Shown: positions 1 through 12,484 of the stretch, in pieces
Layout: each line of letters starts with the position of its first letter
Numbering within the stretch: the stretch's first letter is position 1
Source: Scortum barcoo
Taxonomy: Eukaryota > Chordata > Actinopteri > Centrarchiformes > Terapontidae
Reading direction: 5' to 3'
Length of the DNA stretch: 64,000 bases
Assembly: GCA_023238725.1 (NCBI GenBank)
Contig: CM041539.1
Coordinates: 24,020,104-24,084,103, forward strand
Translations under genes and position numbers: made by a program
Notes under the pieces: model-generated
What the model saw: the letters and a program-made list of their open reading frames with translations, nothing else
Told to the model about the DNA's origin: nothing
Database searches by the model: none

Positions 1-1079
1 AGAAAAATAGATATAGAACAAAAATTAGAATCACTAGTAGAATAAAATATAAATCTAAAATATAAACAATACAACTAAATAAAATATATAACTAATGTAA
101 TATACAAGTAATGTGCAAAGAAATTACATCAGGTAGGCCGTTCCTTTGTTATCTGTAGTCATGTACTTTTGTTGCATCTGTGGGGTCCTAAAAAAACAAA
201 GTTCCCTTATTTTTCTGTGGTCCTGCCCAGGGTACAGACATACAATAACCCAGGTAACTCAGGTGTGCCAAGTTAGCAATTTGGGCCTGCTGTTTCTTCA
301 ACAGGGTCTCATCAAGGACTTGCTGCTGCCGTAAAGTTGGCAGACTCTCTCCCATAACTGGGTTGGGTTCCAGAAGCGCAGCCACTGCTACTTTATTGTA
401 TTCAATAGCTTCAGAAGCAAGCTACTCATCAGCTTGAACCACCCTGTGTCCCAATCTCCCCACATCAGTGCCTCTTTTTGTAAATCAAGATTTAGCTCTC
501 TGTATAGCGTTAAATCACAATGACTGATATCATCGGTAACAGCCATAAATGGATTCAAATACTCATGAATGCATTCCTCTCCACACTGCCTCCTTTAAAA
601 AAATACTTTTGAGATTAGAGCTCTCTCCATTCTCTGCCTTCTATACACCATCTCAAAGCTACAATAACTGAAGGTGGCAGAACACACCGACCCAGTGTAG
701 GAGGGGCTCACAATCTATATACTGTTGGGCTGACTACTAACGCAAGAGACAGAGACCATAACAAAGAAAAATACCACCAAAGCAAACAAAACAAGCAAAA
801 TATAGCTGTTCCCATCACAACAGAAATAAACAAAAAATAGAAAATATACTCAAAACCCCTCAGTTATCCACTAGATGATCTGGTCTCCAATTACTCCTCC
901 GCCTCCAAGACATACATACAAGACTAATTTTACAGCATACAAGAGTAAAGCATATATACTTCATTATACTGGTCCACTGGCACACACTGCTACCTCAAGG
1001 CAAGACGCCTTCCTCACAATGGACATGTACAAAGTAATTGATTTACTTTTGTTAATGACTGACAAAAATGCCTTCACCA
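1..1079. other. Intergenic, no confident gene
   Basis: This is AT-rich sequence without a supported gene. The minus strand at about 188-530 reads like a broken coding fragment: a Gln/Leu-rich stretch containing LRQQQVLDETLLKKQQAQ, with a further piece upstream and a stop between them. It could be a relic of a transposon-associated protein, but I cannot assign a family. Confidence 0.4.
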
Positions 1080-1310
1080 CTATCAGTCTGGCTAAAAGTC
1101 TCCCAGCTCAACATGCCTGACTCCAGCGGCAGGTCGATCACAGACTTCCTTTCTGACAGGAGGCAGCATGTGAAGCTGGGGAAACATGTCTCATTCACTC
1201 AGACCATCAGCACTAGTTCCCCTCAAGGCTGCATGTCACCCTCTGCTCTTCTCCTCCTTGTACACCAATATCTGCACCTCCACTCATCAGTCCATCAAGC
1301 TCCTAAAGTT
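1080..1310 (+). pseudogene. LINE reverse transcriptase fragment (L2/Rex1-like), frameshifted
   Basis: Two overlapping plus-strand frames together resemble the central reverse transcriptase region of teleost L2/Rex1-type non-LTR retrotransposons. The first frame has ITDFLSDRRQHVKLGK, followed by SPQGC, which matches the PQGCVLSP-type RT motif. After a frameshift the second frame continues with a SLYTN...KLLKF stretch, the residues that normally precede the FADD catalytic box. The FADD box itself is missing because unrelated sequence begins at about 1311. The fragment covers only about 75 residues of an RT of several hundred, so it is a dead scrap. The clade assignment rests on motif memory rather than alignment. 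Confidence 0.55.
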
Positions 1311-1668
1311 TGTGGCGCACTTTACTTCCTACCCTTGCGTGTTTCCCATCTATTTAATAACTTGCTCTGCCCCAATCAGTTTCACCTGTTCCCCTAGTTA
1401 GTCTCCTCACCTGTCTCCACTCCCCTCTCACCCACACTATATACACCAGTCTCCTTCCTTTGTTGTTAGTCTGATCGTTTGTGTTCTTGTTATCAGTGTG
1501 TGTTGCCTGCCTGTTCCTGCCCTGCTCCTGCTTGTACCTGCTCGTCTACCTGCCCGTCCTGTGTCCGCCTGCCAGTTAGCCACATTAAAGTGCTTCTCGG
1601 TCTTCATCAGCCCTGTCCTGTCTCTTGCTGCCTGCAACTGGGTCCACACCGCACCACAACCTGTTACA
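1311..1668 (+). repeat. LTR-like block (possible solo LTR)
   Basis: This 358-bp block begins with TG and ends with CTGTTACA. It has a TATATA-type box (about 1438) and an ATTAAA polyadenylation-like signal (about 1585), followed by a pyrimidine-rich stretch and a CTGCAACTGGGTCC segment of the kind often seen near the 3' ends of fish Gypsy LTRs. No target-site duplication was found, and it abuts the LINE scrap directly. The identification is by general architecture only. Confidence 0.35.
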
Positions 1669-2013
1669 GAACATGAGCAGAAATCGTGCTAAAGCATGTA
1701 TCAGCTACCAAAGTCCAAGAGTTTCTACATTCAGTAATATGAATTTATTCATCATTGACATACATGCACACATGGACAAAATTGTTGGTACCCTTCTGTT
1801 CAAAGAAAGAAAATCCCACAAAGGTCGCTGAAATAACTTGACACTGACAAAAGTAATAATAAATTACTTAAGAAAATAAAATAAAATGCAAAAAAGGAGT
1901 TTTGAATGCATTTTTATTCATCCCAATGACTCAGTTTCTTTCTTTTTTTCTCCAGTGAACAATTTAAGACAATGTACAACACAAAAATATTAACAATAAC
2001 ATAACCCATTCAA
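1669..2013. other. Intergenic; left terminus of piggyBac relic not found
   Basis: AT-rich sequence with no gene. The piggyBac relic to the right should have a terminal inverted repeat here, but no match to its right terminus (CCCTCCTGTTGTCC type) is visible. Confidence 0.5.
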
Positions 2014-2803
2014 CTAATTAGCACATGTAGGGCAGTATGCAAGTGCACAGCTTTTGCAGATATATTTCTTACACCTGCAGCACACAGTATGTGTTTTACA
2101 GTCCTTCTTTTGAGGGCAGAACTGACATCTCTTCCTCTTACTTGCCCTTGCTGGGGAAGTGGCTGTGGTAGCTGGATCTTCAGGTTGATCAGGAGCTCCT
2201 GCACTCTGAATAGCTTTCACAACTGCTGCTGAGGCTTCTGTGCAGGGGGACATGCTTCCTTCTTTCAATGAGTGGAGTTACAAGTGCCTTTCCTAGCTGC
2301 TCCAGGAACACCCTCCTCTTGTTCTGCTTACGAGACATCCAGGTCGGGTTGATCTCTCTCCAAAGAACAAAGGCATTGTAGGAGGAAACATCAATGATGT
2401 TGTGGAAGATGACCAGGGGCCAGCGGGCAGTCATCCTTCTGCAGCTGTATGTTCCAATCACCTTATCTAGGTTGTCCACACCTCCTTTGTTGCGGTTGTA
2501 ATCTAGGATGATGACTGGCTTCCTGTCCCCATGATCGCTAATGTCACTGTCTGTGTGCAGTGTGCTCAGAAGAACTACATTCTTGTTTTTCTTTGGGAGG
2601 TAAGAAACTAGAGTGGTGGTGGGCGTGAAGGCAAACTTTGATGAGAAGACCTCTCTCTCCTTTGATGCAAGCAGTGCAGGTGGGAGCTCAGGCTTGTTCT
2701 TTCGAACTGTACCAACCATGGTAATCTTCCTCTTCAGGAGTTCATAAGAGGTGAAGAAATTGTCACATGTCACATTGTGACCCCTCAGTCCGCGAGAAGA
2801 CCA
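2014..2803 (-). pseudogene. piggyBac-family transposase, 3' part, frameshifted
   Basis: piggyBac transposases excise and insert DNA at TTAA sites using a DDD catalytic triad. On the minus strand, 2803-2189 encodes the C-terminal part of the catalytic domain: the GHNVTCDNFFTSYELLKRK strand, KNKPELP, and the DYNRNKGGVDNLDK block carrying the third catalytic Asp. A different frame (2268-2014) encodes the terminal cysteine-rich zinc-binding domain (CQFC, CCRCKKYICKSC, CPTC), so a frameshift lies near 2230-2270. The N-terminal two thirds, including the first two catalytic Asp residues, are deleted. The product cannot be active. Confidence 0.85.
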
Positions 2804-3123
2804 CCTGATTTTTCTTGTTTACTTCTGCTACTGATTGATCTGAGACACAACTGAAACATTGTAACATTCTGTGGTGTGTAAATAACTGTAATGACCTTGA
2901 TTTCAACTCTATTTTGCCTCACGGGTCATTTTGACCCGAAGACCACCTTTTTTTGTACAGCTTACATGGAAATGTGAATAAAAGCAACATTTCACTTTTT
3001 CTAATGTTGGGGCTAATCTAGGAAAAGTCATAAAAATTCAAGTTAAAAAAATATCGTTTAGGGGATTTTTTTTTGGTTTTTAACACAGTGGCGGGTCATT
3101 TTGACCCGAGGACAACAGGAGGG
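2014..3123 (-). mobile_element. Internally deleted piggyBac-like transposon, right end intact
   Basis: The right end is the TTAA at 3124-3127 preceded by a terminus that reads, on the minus strand, CCCTCCTGTTGTCCTCGGG, the type used by teleost piggyBac elements. Two copies of the palindrome CGGGTCATTTTGACCCG lie at about 2923-2939 and 3092-3108. Coding sequence resumes at about 2803 with most of the transposase removed. The left end was not located. Confidence 0.7.
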
Positions 3124-3127
3124 TTAA

Positions 3128-6100
3128 AGTTACTTCCCCAAACAAAAGACACTAAAGATGATGGAATAGCAAATCATGCTTATGTGTGTATGAACACAGC
3201 AGGGATAACATATAGGAGGATAAATATTTCAATTCAATACAAAATGAAAGCCCTGTGTATTATATTTCATTGCACCTGGTGCCTAAGTAGACATTTCCAC
3301 CATGAATGGGTGCAGAAAAATCCCTGCAATGCAGAAAATTAAGCATCTGATGCTCAAACTTTCATGGCGGGGACCTCTCCACTTAATACTTCCACTTGCT
3401 TTTGAAATGAAACTCATGCCCTTGAGGTGGTCACAAAATTGACTCCAAATGAATGATAATACTGCTTTGTGATGGCTGTGTGTGTAATAAGGAAGCTGTT
3501 TGCCATATCAGTATAATAAAGGTACAGTCACTTAACTCTATATTGGTTTCTCAGTTTGTTCTGCTGAAGTGGTAGAAGTGGCCAAAAGAAATAGAGTTTT
3601 AAATCCCATATAATCAGATAATAGTATCTTTTAAATTTGTGTGGTGGTGGTAATTCTAACCAAACTTATTCTTTTCATTTGACTTGCTGTAATGATAGTT
3701 ATTGCTAAGATACCGAGGATAAAGCTCTGCCTTCATAGAGTTGGAAAAAGTATTCACATGCAGTACGCTCTTACACAACACACATTTTCTGTTCTGTTCA
3801 AAGCCAAATTTATACAGTGCCTTTTTTTAACACAGATGTACTCTAAATAGGTGTTACAAACAGCATTGCATTAGAATTATATAACATAATGGCACAGAGA
3901 AGCTACACGAACAGCTGCTACTTATGCTTACATAGTGCCTTCAAACACTTACATGGATTGCCTTACTGCTGCACACATCTTCAATGCACATCAAGCCAGA
4001 ATGATCAGCTTTGCCTTCAATGCAAATGTCTCATATCTTCCATTTAGCTCTATAGTGTTATACATCAGTCAGGTTGACCTTGTGTATATTGCACTGAAGA
4101 GAACTCAAAGCCAACGTGTACCAAAGTGTTCTGTGTTATAGGACATTATCAGAAAAAGGGTCCATTTACCATTCAAATTAAATACATTAAAGTAAATGTC
4201 AGACATAAGCTGGTGTGCATTTTCTGTATATAGGTGTGAGCATGGCTGCAGCACCATGTGTAAATTAGAGAAACAAAATATATGCCTCATTATACAACTA
4301 CTGTTGTAATGATGACTCCATCTGTTCCCTCTTGGGAATTCATGATTGTCATTACTATTGTGTCCTAAAATTGTGTCAGAAGCTATCGAGTCCATTTACA
4401 ACCAAAGTTAAAACTGTGTCCATACTGTCAGCAATTAATTAAGAGTATTGTTAGTGAGGACAAAGATTGTGTTTTCATATTTTTGCCTTCTCTTTCAATC
4501 TTAACTTTCAGCTTTAACTGATACCTTAGTCTTACCTTAGGATATATAGTCCGTTTGTCCTGCCAATGAGAAATCAACAAACTGTAAATTTTCTGATAAC
4601 CACTGCATTTCTCTAATCCTCTGTTGATTTGCTTTTGTGTCTTTCTCTCCTCTCTCTCTTCTTCCACTCCCTCTCGCTAGCTTTATCCTTCTTCTCCTCT
4701 TTTTCACTCAGGCTTCTCTCTGCTGGACCTTCTACCATCCTGAGACCTTTCTCTCTCCTGGCTATTGGTGCCTCATCCAGACATGGATCTGGATCACTGT
4801 CCAGATCACTGTCAACCAAGTTGACTTGTTTAATCATCTATGTGTTCATTCATTTTTTCTACATCTATACCAGTGTGAGACATTCGATTTATGTGTAACC
4901 GTATACAGTTTAATAGTCACATATAATTAAATCATTTTTTAAAAAAGTATGAATTTGAAAATGGATGAGTTGCTTAACTTCCTGAACCCCAACTAACAAT
5001 TAAGGTTTGCTTTTAGTTTTAACTGTAACAGCAATCTCTAACAAGAGTTGTGGTTCTCATACCTTAATTCTAATTTATCCATTGTTTATTAGTCATATTA
5101 CAAACACTCTCCTAATTTGAACCATAAAGAGGTGCAATGTGCAGATACTGCAGAAAGAAATATTTATAGAAAATTCTTTTAAAGTCATCCAGGGTAAGGC
5201 ACTATCATCAAATATGAACATTCTGTCTGCTAACAGGGTTGAGATGAAGAAGTAAGTCAAAGAGGGTTAAGGGGTGAGAGAAAAGGAGGACAAAGGCTGC
5301 TGTACACTGTCAGTCCTTACAGAGCAAACTGAAGCATTGCTACGTTTCACTACAAAGAACCTCAAAACTTCAAAGACCCCATGCCTGGCAAGGTCTTTGA
5401 AGAAAGGAGGTTACAGAGAAATTATTGACAGTGAAGGTACGTTTTTAGGCTATGGAGACAACAATACATAAAATACACAGGGAAGCTTAACACTGTCAGC
5501 TAGAATGTAGCTGACTGCAAACTGAAGACACACAAGAGAGTATGACTCATATGGGTTTCATTAGGCCTGATATTTGCAGTCCTTTTGGACTTACTGCCAC
5601 TTCAAATGCACGTAGCCTGACTATTATATGCTGTGGTCAGCATTCTAAAAAAGAGAAAAGAAGGATGAAGTGCATCTCTGCACGAGACAATACTTAGTTG
5701 CTGCTGTGGTTTACCATGGCAACAGTAGATCACAATCAACAATGAGACATTACTGTACTATTACTGGCTGTTTCTGCTGAGAGAGAATTATTTTCATTAT
5801 GCTCCATTTTCAGTAAAAGAGTCGATTAGCTTAAGAACAAAGCCAATTTAATATGCAAATTATCTCTCACATGTTCTGAAACTGCAATGGACTGCAACGT
5901 CACTTGGATGGAGTTTCTGAAGGATTTTATCTTTGTGGTAAGAGACCTACTTATCTCTTGTTGTGTAATATAAATCATATTATTAATTATGAAACAGACA
6001 CAACTCCTCAAAACCTTAGAGACTGATACCTCTGATATAAGCTGATACGTTCCCTTTGTGCTCATGTTTTAGAATTTTTATTAAATAAAAGGATTACAAC

Positions 6101-6500
6101 CAAATTTTAAGAAGTAAAGCATAACAGAAACTATCACACATATTTTGGTAATATAATGTACTTAACTGGTATAACATGATGCCAAGATTATGAGCTGTGA
6201 ATGACCTCTAGTTTAGCATGGCCTCATCATTAGAGTGGTATTATAGTCCACTTCTTTCACTCTCCATATTTTTATTTCAGGGATCAGTTTTTAGTTAAAT
6301 ACTATGGGCATGATTTATTGGTATGATATGTCAGCTATAGTGCATCACTGTGATCTCATAACTTTTATGAATTATGAATTTTCCAGAGATTCTATAACCT
6401 GAGAAGTTCTCTGGTTAAGACAAGATGAAAGTCTTTGGTGTTGTGTTTTTAATGTGACCTGCAGTGTACATGTACAGCCTTTAAATTTTGAAGGTAGTTG
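3128..6500. other. Intergenic, no confident gene
   Basis: AT-rich sequence without recognisable genes or long repeats. A purine-rich minus-strand open stretch at 4613-4837 encodes a highly charged segment and is treated as rejected. Nothing else is supported. Confidence 0.5.
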
Positions 6501-6504
6501 TACT

Positions 6505-6780
6505 GATAGATGGATGGATGGATATTATTAATCCCAAGCTGGGAAATTACAGTGTAGCAGCAGCATTACACACAGAGACAATAACAATACAATGAAACAG
6601 AAAAAAGAAGAAAAACCTAGGACATATCAAAACAATATAAAATGCAATATAAAAATGTATAGAAAATGTATAAATAAGCAGTATTGATTGTGTGGTGCAA
6701 AATAAATATAAGGTGCAGTGAACAGATAACTACAGTGAACAGTGTGTATAAACACACATAACACATAAAGATACTGTTGA
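6505..6780 (-). mobile_element. LINE 3' end (Rex1/L2-like) with GATG-type tail
   Basis: The block opens with a GATG/GATA microsatellite followed by ATTATTAATCCCAAGCTGGGAAATTAC and an A-rich stretch. Read on the minus strand this is the 3' untranslated end and simple-repeat tail of a fish Rex1/L2-type LINE. No coding sequence remains. Confidence 0.45.
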
Positions 6781-8700
6781 GTGAGTTTCACAAGTACCAC
6801 ATTATTAAAAGTAAAAGTAAAACTACAGAAACTTCTGGTCTGCTAAAGCAGATATAAGTCATATTTTATAATAATATACTATATTGTGTCAAATTACAAT
6901 GTAACTGAATAATGTAATGTGAAAGGGATTGCTTGAAGTTAATGTAGTGTTGTAATTGTAAAGAAATATCATCTGAATCTGCAGCTCCCCTCTGCTTTTA
7001 GGAGCTTCAGCTCACTGTTTAGAGGTTTGAACCTCAACCTTACTGTTTTGGTTCACTGTCACCACTATGTGGTGGGCAGGCAGCTGTTTTTCATGAAAAA
7101 GGTTCAATGTGAAACTGTGTGTCAATTATGTGCTGATTGCTCCATGGGAGATTAACATGGCAGATATATTGACTATATTAGTTATTGATTGCTATTTCTT
7201 TTTTTGCTGTACAGTAAATTTATTTTAAAAAATCAAAAGGTTTGAATACATACAGCATACAGCTTCAGTGGGCTCTTTTAGAGTACGTGTTACCCTCCAC
7301 GCTGTGAGAGCTCCTCTTTCCTCTCAAAGCAATCAATACATCAAATGCTCTGCAAAGAAAAGAAAAAAAATATCTGGTATCTATGGCAGTCGTAGGGTTG
7401 TAATAACTACCTGCCTGTCTAGTTATGTACCTGCCTACCCACCACATCTTGCCAGAACCTCTCTGAGCCAATCACCTCATTGCTGTAACCTTTGAAGCCC
7501 TTCCTCTCTTCGCTGCTGTCAGCTGTCATCCAGAGTCCAGAGCTCCAACTGCTGAGCTCATCACAGGTCCTGCTCCGCATTTCATCCATCAATCTATCCA
7601 TCCATCCAGATCTTCAGCACTGCTGTTCACCCCTTCATCACTACCACCGGTGTCTTGAATCCATGTGTTTTGGGGACTGGCCCTGGATAGAGGCCTAAAT
7701 GAAGGGCAGTGGTTTCTCCAACATTGCTAAGCCCAGCTTTTTTATTCAGGCGTCTCTGATCCATGTTCTCATCATCCTGTGCTTATTCTGTGCCTGTTAA
7801 CTGCTTTATCCTGTCTTAGCATCTCTTTTCTCTTCTTCTTTTTTGCCTTGTATGTGTGTGTACTGTGCCCATGTTCCAGGTCTTTGTGATACAGAAAAGA
7901 TTTGGTGGTCCAGGTCCTAACGGTGAAGCCTTTCCTCATATGTTTGCAATTTATTCATAGCACCTTGTCATTATATATCTCAGTATGTAAATTATATTGC
8001 TACTGCTCTGTACATATAAGGATATGAGGTCTCCTCTGATAATGTGGGGTACAGTGTGACCTTTAACACTGACCTCAGCATAACTACTCTTTTTCAGTTT
8101 GCCACAGTGCATCTACTGTATATCCAGTGTGAGGTGTTAGCATAGCTGACAACTTATTTATATGTTCTGCTTCCTGTGCCTGGATTTTATCAGCTATTTT
8201 CTTTTACTTTTTTTTTTCTTTTCTTTCTACTTTTCTTTTCTTTTTTTTTTCATACATTTCTTATTAGTGTATCCCATAGTGACAGTAACCTACTCTGTAG
8301 TCTGGGTGAGTGCTCTTGTTCTGAGGACTTTTTTCAGGCCAGCAGCCCTGCAGCAGAGTACATGAGCCCACCAAACACTACTCGACTGAACAAGAACCCA
8401 AGCCATGTGGCTCTATTTATTTCCAAATCAGAGAACTATGACTAAAACCTCTCCTCATACCACAGCTGGAGGTCACCTCTCTGGCTCTGCTCCCTGTGCT
8501 TGGGCTTAGTCCTGTGAGCTGTAATGAAGTCCAAGGCTCATGAAGAAGTGCTGTAATTTCCCTTTTCTTTTTTGCTATTTCCCTTATATAATTAGTTAGA
8601 ACTTTGCAGCAGTTTGTGTTTGGTTTTATTTACGAAACAGACACTGAAGCAACACCAAGGTAAGAGAGCCTGGGGCAGACGGAGTAAATGAAAACATTTT
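6781..8700. other. Intergenic; pyrimidine tract
   Basis: No gene recognised. A T/C-rich low-complexity tract lies at about 8195-8252 and creates spurious Phe-rich open frames. The rest is unremarkable. Confidence 0.5.
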
Positions 8701-8701
8701 T

Positions 8702-9250
8702 GCCCCTTTTCCACTAGTACCTACTAAATCGGCTCATTTAACTCGCTTCAGCTGGTCAGTGCGTTTCCATCACGTGTTAGTACCTGGTACCAGGTACTTT
8801 CGTAAATTAGTACCTACTCGGCCGGGGTTCCAAGCGAGCTGAGTCGACCCAAAATGTGACGTCGGCAGACGGCAGGGCCACTGATTGGCCAGGGCCTGAT
8901 GTCACTAGATGCGTCGGGAGAGCGACCCGTTCATAAGAGTCAACAGCGCCATTTTTAAAACGCAATAACAACAACACGAACACGATCAGAGATGGCTGCA
9001 CAGAAATCAGCCCCGCGGAGCAACGACGAGAGTGCAGACAGACATTTCTTTGTCTGGTGGCCTCCATTGCTCCGTAGTCATTTCGTGTTTGTGTGTAGTC
9101 GCATAACAAATGACGTCGCTGGAGTTTCGGCCGCGTTGCCACGGCGACCCCACCCACGCTAAGGTGGTGCTCTATTGTAATGGAAAACGACCAAAACTGA
9201 GTCGAGTCGAGTCGAGTCGAGCCGAGCAGGTACTACTAGTGGAAAAGGGC
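8702..9250. mobile_element. Non-autonomous DNA transposon with terminal inverted repeats
   Basis: The left end GCCCCTTTTCCACTAGTAC (8702-8720) is an inverted match to the right end CTACTAGTGGAAAAGGGC (about 9233-9250). The inside is more GC-rich than the surroundings. The subterminal right side has four tandem copies of GTCGA (about 9200-9222). No transposase is encoded; the 116-codon minus-strand open stretch shows no known domain. The superfamily is uncertain (hAT or Harbinger-like) because the target-site duplication is not clear. Confidence 0.6.
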
Positions 9251-9252
9251 CA

Positions 9253-10187
9253 TTTGACTGTGGCTGTTCACTAATACACACACTTTAGTCCAAATTCATC
9301 CACTTTATCATTTGTTCTTCCCAATTAACTTAAGTGTTAGCAATATATTTAGAGATCCCTTTCAGGGAACATCATCTGGGCTAACTCATTCTTATTATTT
9401 GGAAAATTAAAGTTATTAAGTGGCTCTAACTATTTGGAAACCATTCCTCACCCGTCACCCATTAATTGCAGTGGTAGTAGCAGTTCACATTTAATAGCTT
9501 TTGCGACCACATGAAATATTTATAACACTGTGGAGCATTGTATGGGTATTGGAAAGACAAGATTCAGCCCCACTCCTTCCCCTAGTGACTTCTGTCTCTT
9601 GTCTGAACTGAACAATAGTGAGAAGAACAAGCAAACTGACATGTAAATGTAACCAACTTTTAGTGACGTAAAAGTGAACTACAGTATAATAACGAGTTGA
9701 ACAATAAGACCACGGCCAGAATCAGAAGACACCAAATTCCTCAGGAGCCAATACGTTGAGCAGCAATAATGAATCAGACAGAGGAATAAATGTTGAGTAG
9801 CCACTCTTATATTTTTACAGTGAATAAAGAAAAATGTTCAATTTATACAATATAAAATAATGACCCAAATCATTAGAAACAAAAAGTGTGCACACGAAAA
9901 AATGAAATAAGAGTGTCCGTTGGGCCCTTTAAAACTGAAAATTGTTGCAGGTGCACCTGATATTATATGTTCATGGGAGTGTGATGTGGATGTACGTGTG
10001 CATCTCCTTGTCCGTGTCTTTTCTTCAAAGGTCTTGGCTCGCCATCTGACATAATCAGGATCACGTCCTGGTCCTCGAGTTTTCCCGTCCTCTCAAAAAA
10101 CCTGACCTATAAACAAGGTCACATCTATTATACTATTCTCTGATGCACCATTAAAGGTTTAAATGTCAAAATGCTAAATATTGCATA
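9253..10187. other. Intergenic, nothing recognised
   Basis: AT-rich, no gene, no clear repeat family. Confidence 0.45.
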
Positions 10188-12484
10188 TTGCATGTGGCAC
10201 CAGGACACCCTAGGCCAGAGGTCGATGATCGACTTTGTTTTCGTTTCATCTGATCTCCGGCCGTATGTCTTGGACACTCGGGTAAAGAGAGGGGCTGAGC
10301 TTGTCAACCGATCACCACCTGGTGGTGAGTTGGATCCGCTGGCAGAGGAGGAAGTAGGAACAGACCTGGCAGACCCAAACGTATTGTGAGGGTCTGTTGG
10401 GAATGTCTGGCTGAGCCCTCTGTCAGGGAGGTCTTCAACTCCCACCTCCGGAAGAGCTTCTCACAGATTCCGAGGGAGGCTGGGGACATTGAGTCCGAGT
10501 GGACCATGTTCTCTGCCTCCATTGTCGACGCGGCAGTTTGAAGACGCATAGTAGTCTCTGGTGCCTGTCGTGGCGGCAACCCCAGAACCCAGGTGGTGGA
10601 CACCGGAAGTAAGGGATGCCGTCAGGCTGAAGAAGGAGTCCTATCGGACCATGTTGGCCTGTGGGACTCCTGACGCAGTTGACAGGGTACCGGCAGGCCA
10701 AGCAAGCAAGCTGCAGCCCGGACGGTCCTGGAGGCAAAAACTCGGGTCTGGGAGGAGTTCATTGAGGCCATGGAAGGAGGACTATCGGTCGGTCGGCCTC
10801 GAAGAGATTCTGACAAGCAAACCGTCCGGCGCGCCTCAGAAGGGGGAAGCAGTACTCTGCCAAGACTGTTTACAGTGCAGGTGGGGAGCTGTTGACCTCG
10901 ACTGGGGACATTGTCGGACGGTGGAAGAAATACTTCGAGGAGGATCTCCTCAATCCCACCGACTTGCCTTCCAATGAGGAAGCGGAGGCTGGGGTCTCTG
11001 AGGTGGACTCGTCCATCACCCAAGCCGAAGTCACTGAGGTAGGTTCGTAAGCTCCTCAGTGTGGCAAGGCGCCGGGGGTGGATGAGATCCGCCCTGAGTA
11101 CCTCAAGTCTCTGGATGTTGTGATGTTGTGGGGACCGGAGAGTGTGTACCAACTACAGGGGATCACACTTCTCAGCCTCCCCAGGAAAGGTCTACGCCAG
11201 GGTACTGGAGAGGAGAATTCGGCCGATAGTCGACCCTCGGATTCAGGAGGAACAATGCGGTTTTTCGTCCCGGTCGTGGAACACTGGACCAGCTCTATAC
11301 CCTCCACAGGGTGCTTGAGGGTTTATGGGAGTTTGCCCAACCAGTCCACATGTGCTTTGTGGATCTGGAGAAGGCATTCGACCGTGTCCCTACGTGGTAT
11401 TCTGTGGGGAGGTGCTCCGCGAGTATGGGGTCCGGGGGCCTTTGCTAAGGGCTGTTCGGTCTCTGTACGACCGGAGCAGGAGCTTGGTTCGCATTGCCGG
11501 CAGTAAGTCAGACCTGTTCCCAGTGCATGTTGGACTCCAGGCAGGGTTGCCCTTTGTCACCGGTCCTGTTCATAATCTTTATGGACAGGATTTCTAGGCG
11601 TAGCCAGGGGCCGGAGGGAGTCCGGTTTGGGAACCACAGGATTTCATCTCTGCTTTTTGCAGATGATGTTGTCCTGATGGCTTCATCAAGCCAGGACCTT
11701 CAGCATGTACTGGAGCGGTTTGCAGCCGTGAGTGTGAAGCGGCTGGGATGAGAATCAGCACCTCCAAATCCGAGGCCATGGTTCTCGAACCGGAAAAGGG
11801 TGGCGTGCCCTCTCCGGGTGGGTGGAGAGATCCTGCCTCAAGTGGAGGAGTTCAAGTATCTCGGGGTCTTGTTCACGAGTGAAGGAAAGATGGAGCGTGA
11901 GATTGACAGGCGGATTGGTGCAGCGTCCGCAGTTATGCGCGTCGGTGTACCGGACCGTCGAGGTGAAGAAGGAGCTGAGTCGAAAGGCGAAGCTCTCGAT
12001 TTACCGGTCAATCTCCACGTTCCCACCCTCACCTATGGTCATGAACTTTGGGTAATGACCGAAAGGACAAGATCATGCGGATACAAGCGGCTGAAATGAG
12101 TTTCCTCCGCAGGGTGGCTGGGCGCTCCCTTAGAGATAGGGGTGAAGCTCAGTCACTCGGGAGGAGCTTCGAGTAGAGCCGCTGCTCCTTCAGCATCGAG
12201 AGGAGTCAGCTGAGGTGGCTTGGGCATCTGTTTCGGATGCCCCCTGGACGCCTCCCTAGGGAGGTGTTCCAGGCATGTGTCCCACCGGGAGGAGGCCTCG
12301 GGGAAGACCCAGGACACGCTGGAGAGACTATGTCTCTCTCGGCTGGCCTGGGAACGCCTCGGGGTCCCCCCGGAAGAGAGCTGGAGGAAGTGTCTGGGGT
12401 GAGGGAAGTCTGGGCATCTCTGCTCAGACTTGCTGCCTCCGCGACCCGGTCCCGGATCAAGCGGTTGAAGATGGATGGATGGAT
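10188..12484 (+). mobile_element. Rex3-like LINE (RTE clade), 5'-truncated and disrupted
   Basis: Fragments in several plus frames line up in LINE order. First comes the end of an apurinic endonuclease domain (RSMIDFVFVSSDLRPYVLDT, about 10218-10277). Then comes reverse transcriptase with PQG-type GLQAG/PVLFIIFMDRI, the catalytic LLFADDVV box (about 11650-11673) and an EFKYLGVLF block (about 11850). A C-terminal segment rich in Arg/Gly/Pro (RPRTRWRDYV, about 12309) follows. The element ends in a GATGGATGGATGGA tail (12470-12483), as described for Rex3. Many frameshifts and stops mean it is dead. The 5' half of the endonuclease is missing, typical of incomplete reverse transcription. Confidence 0.85.
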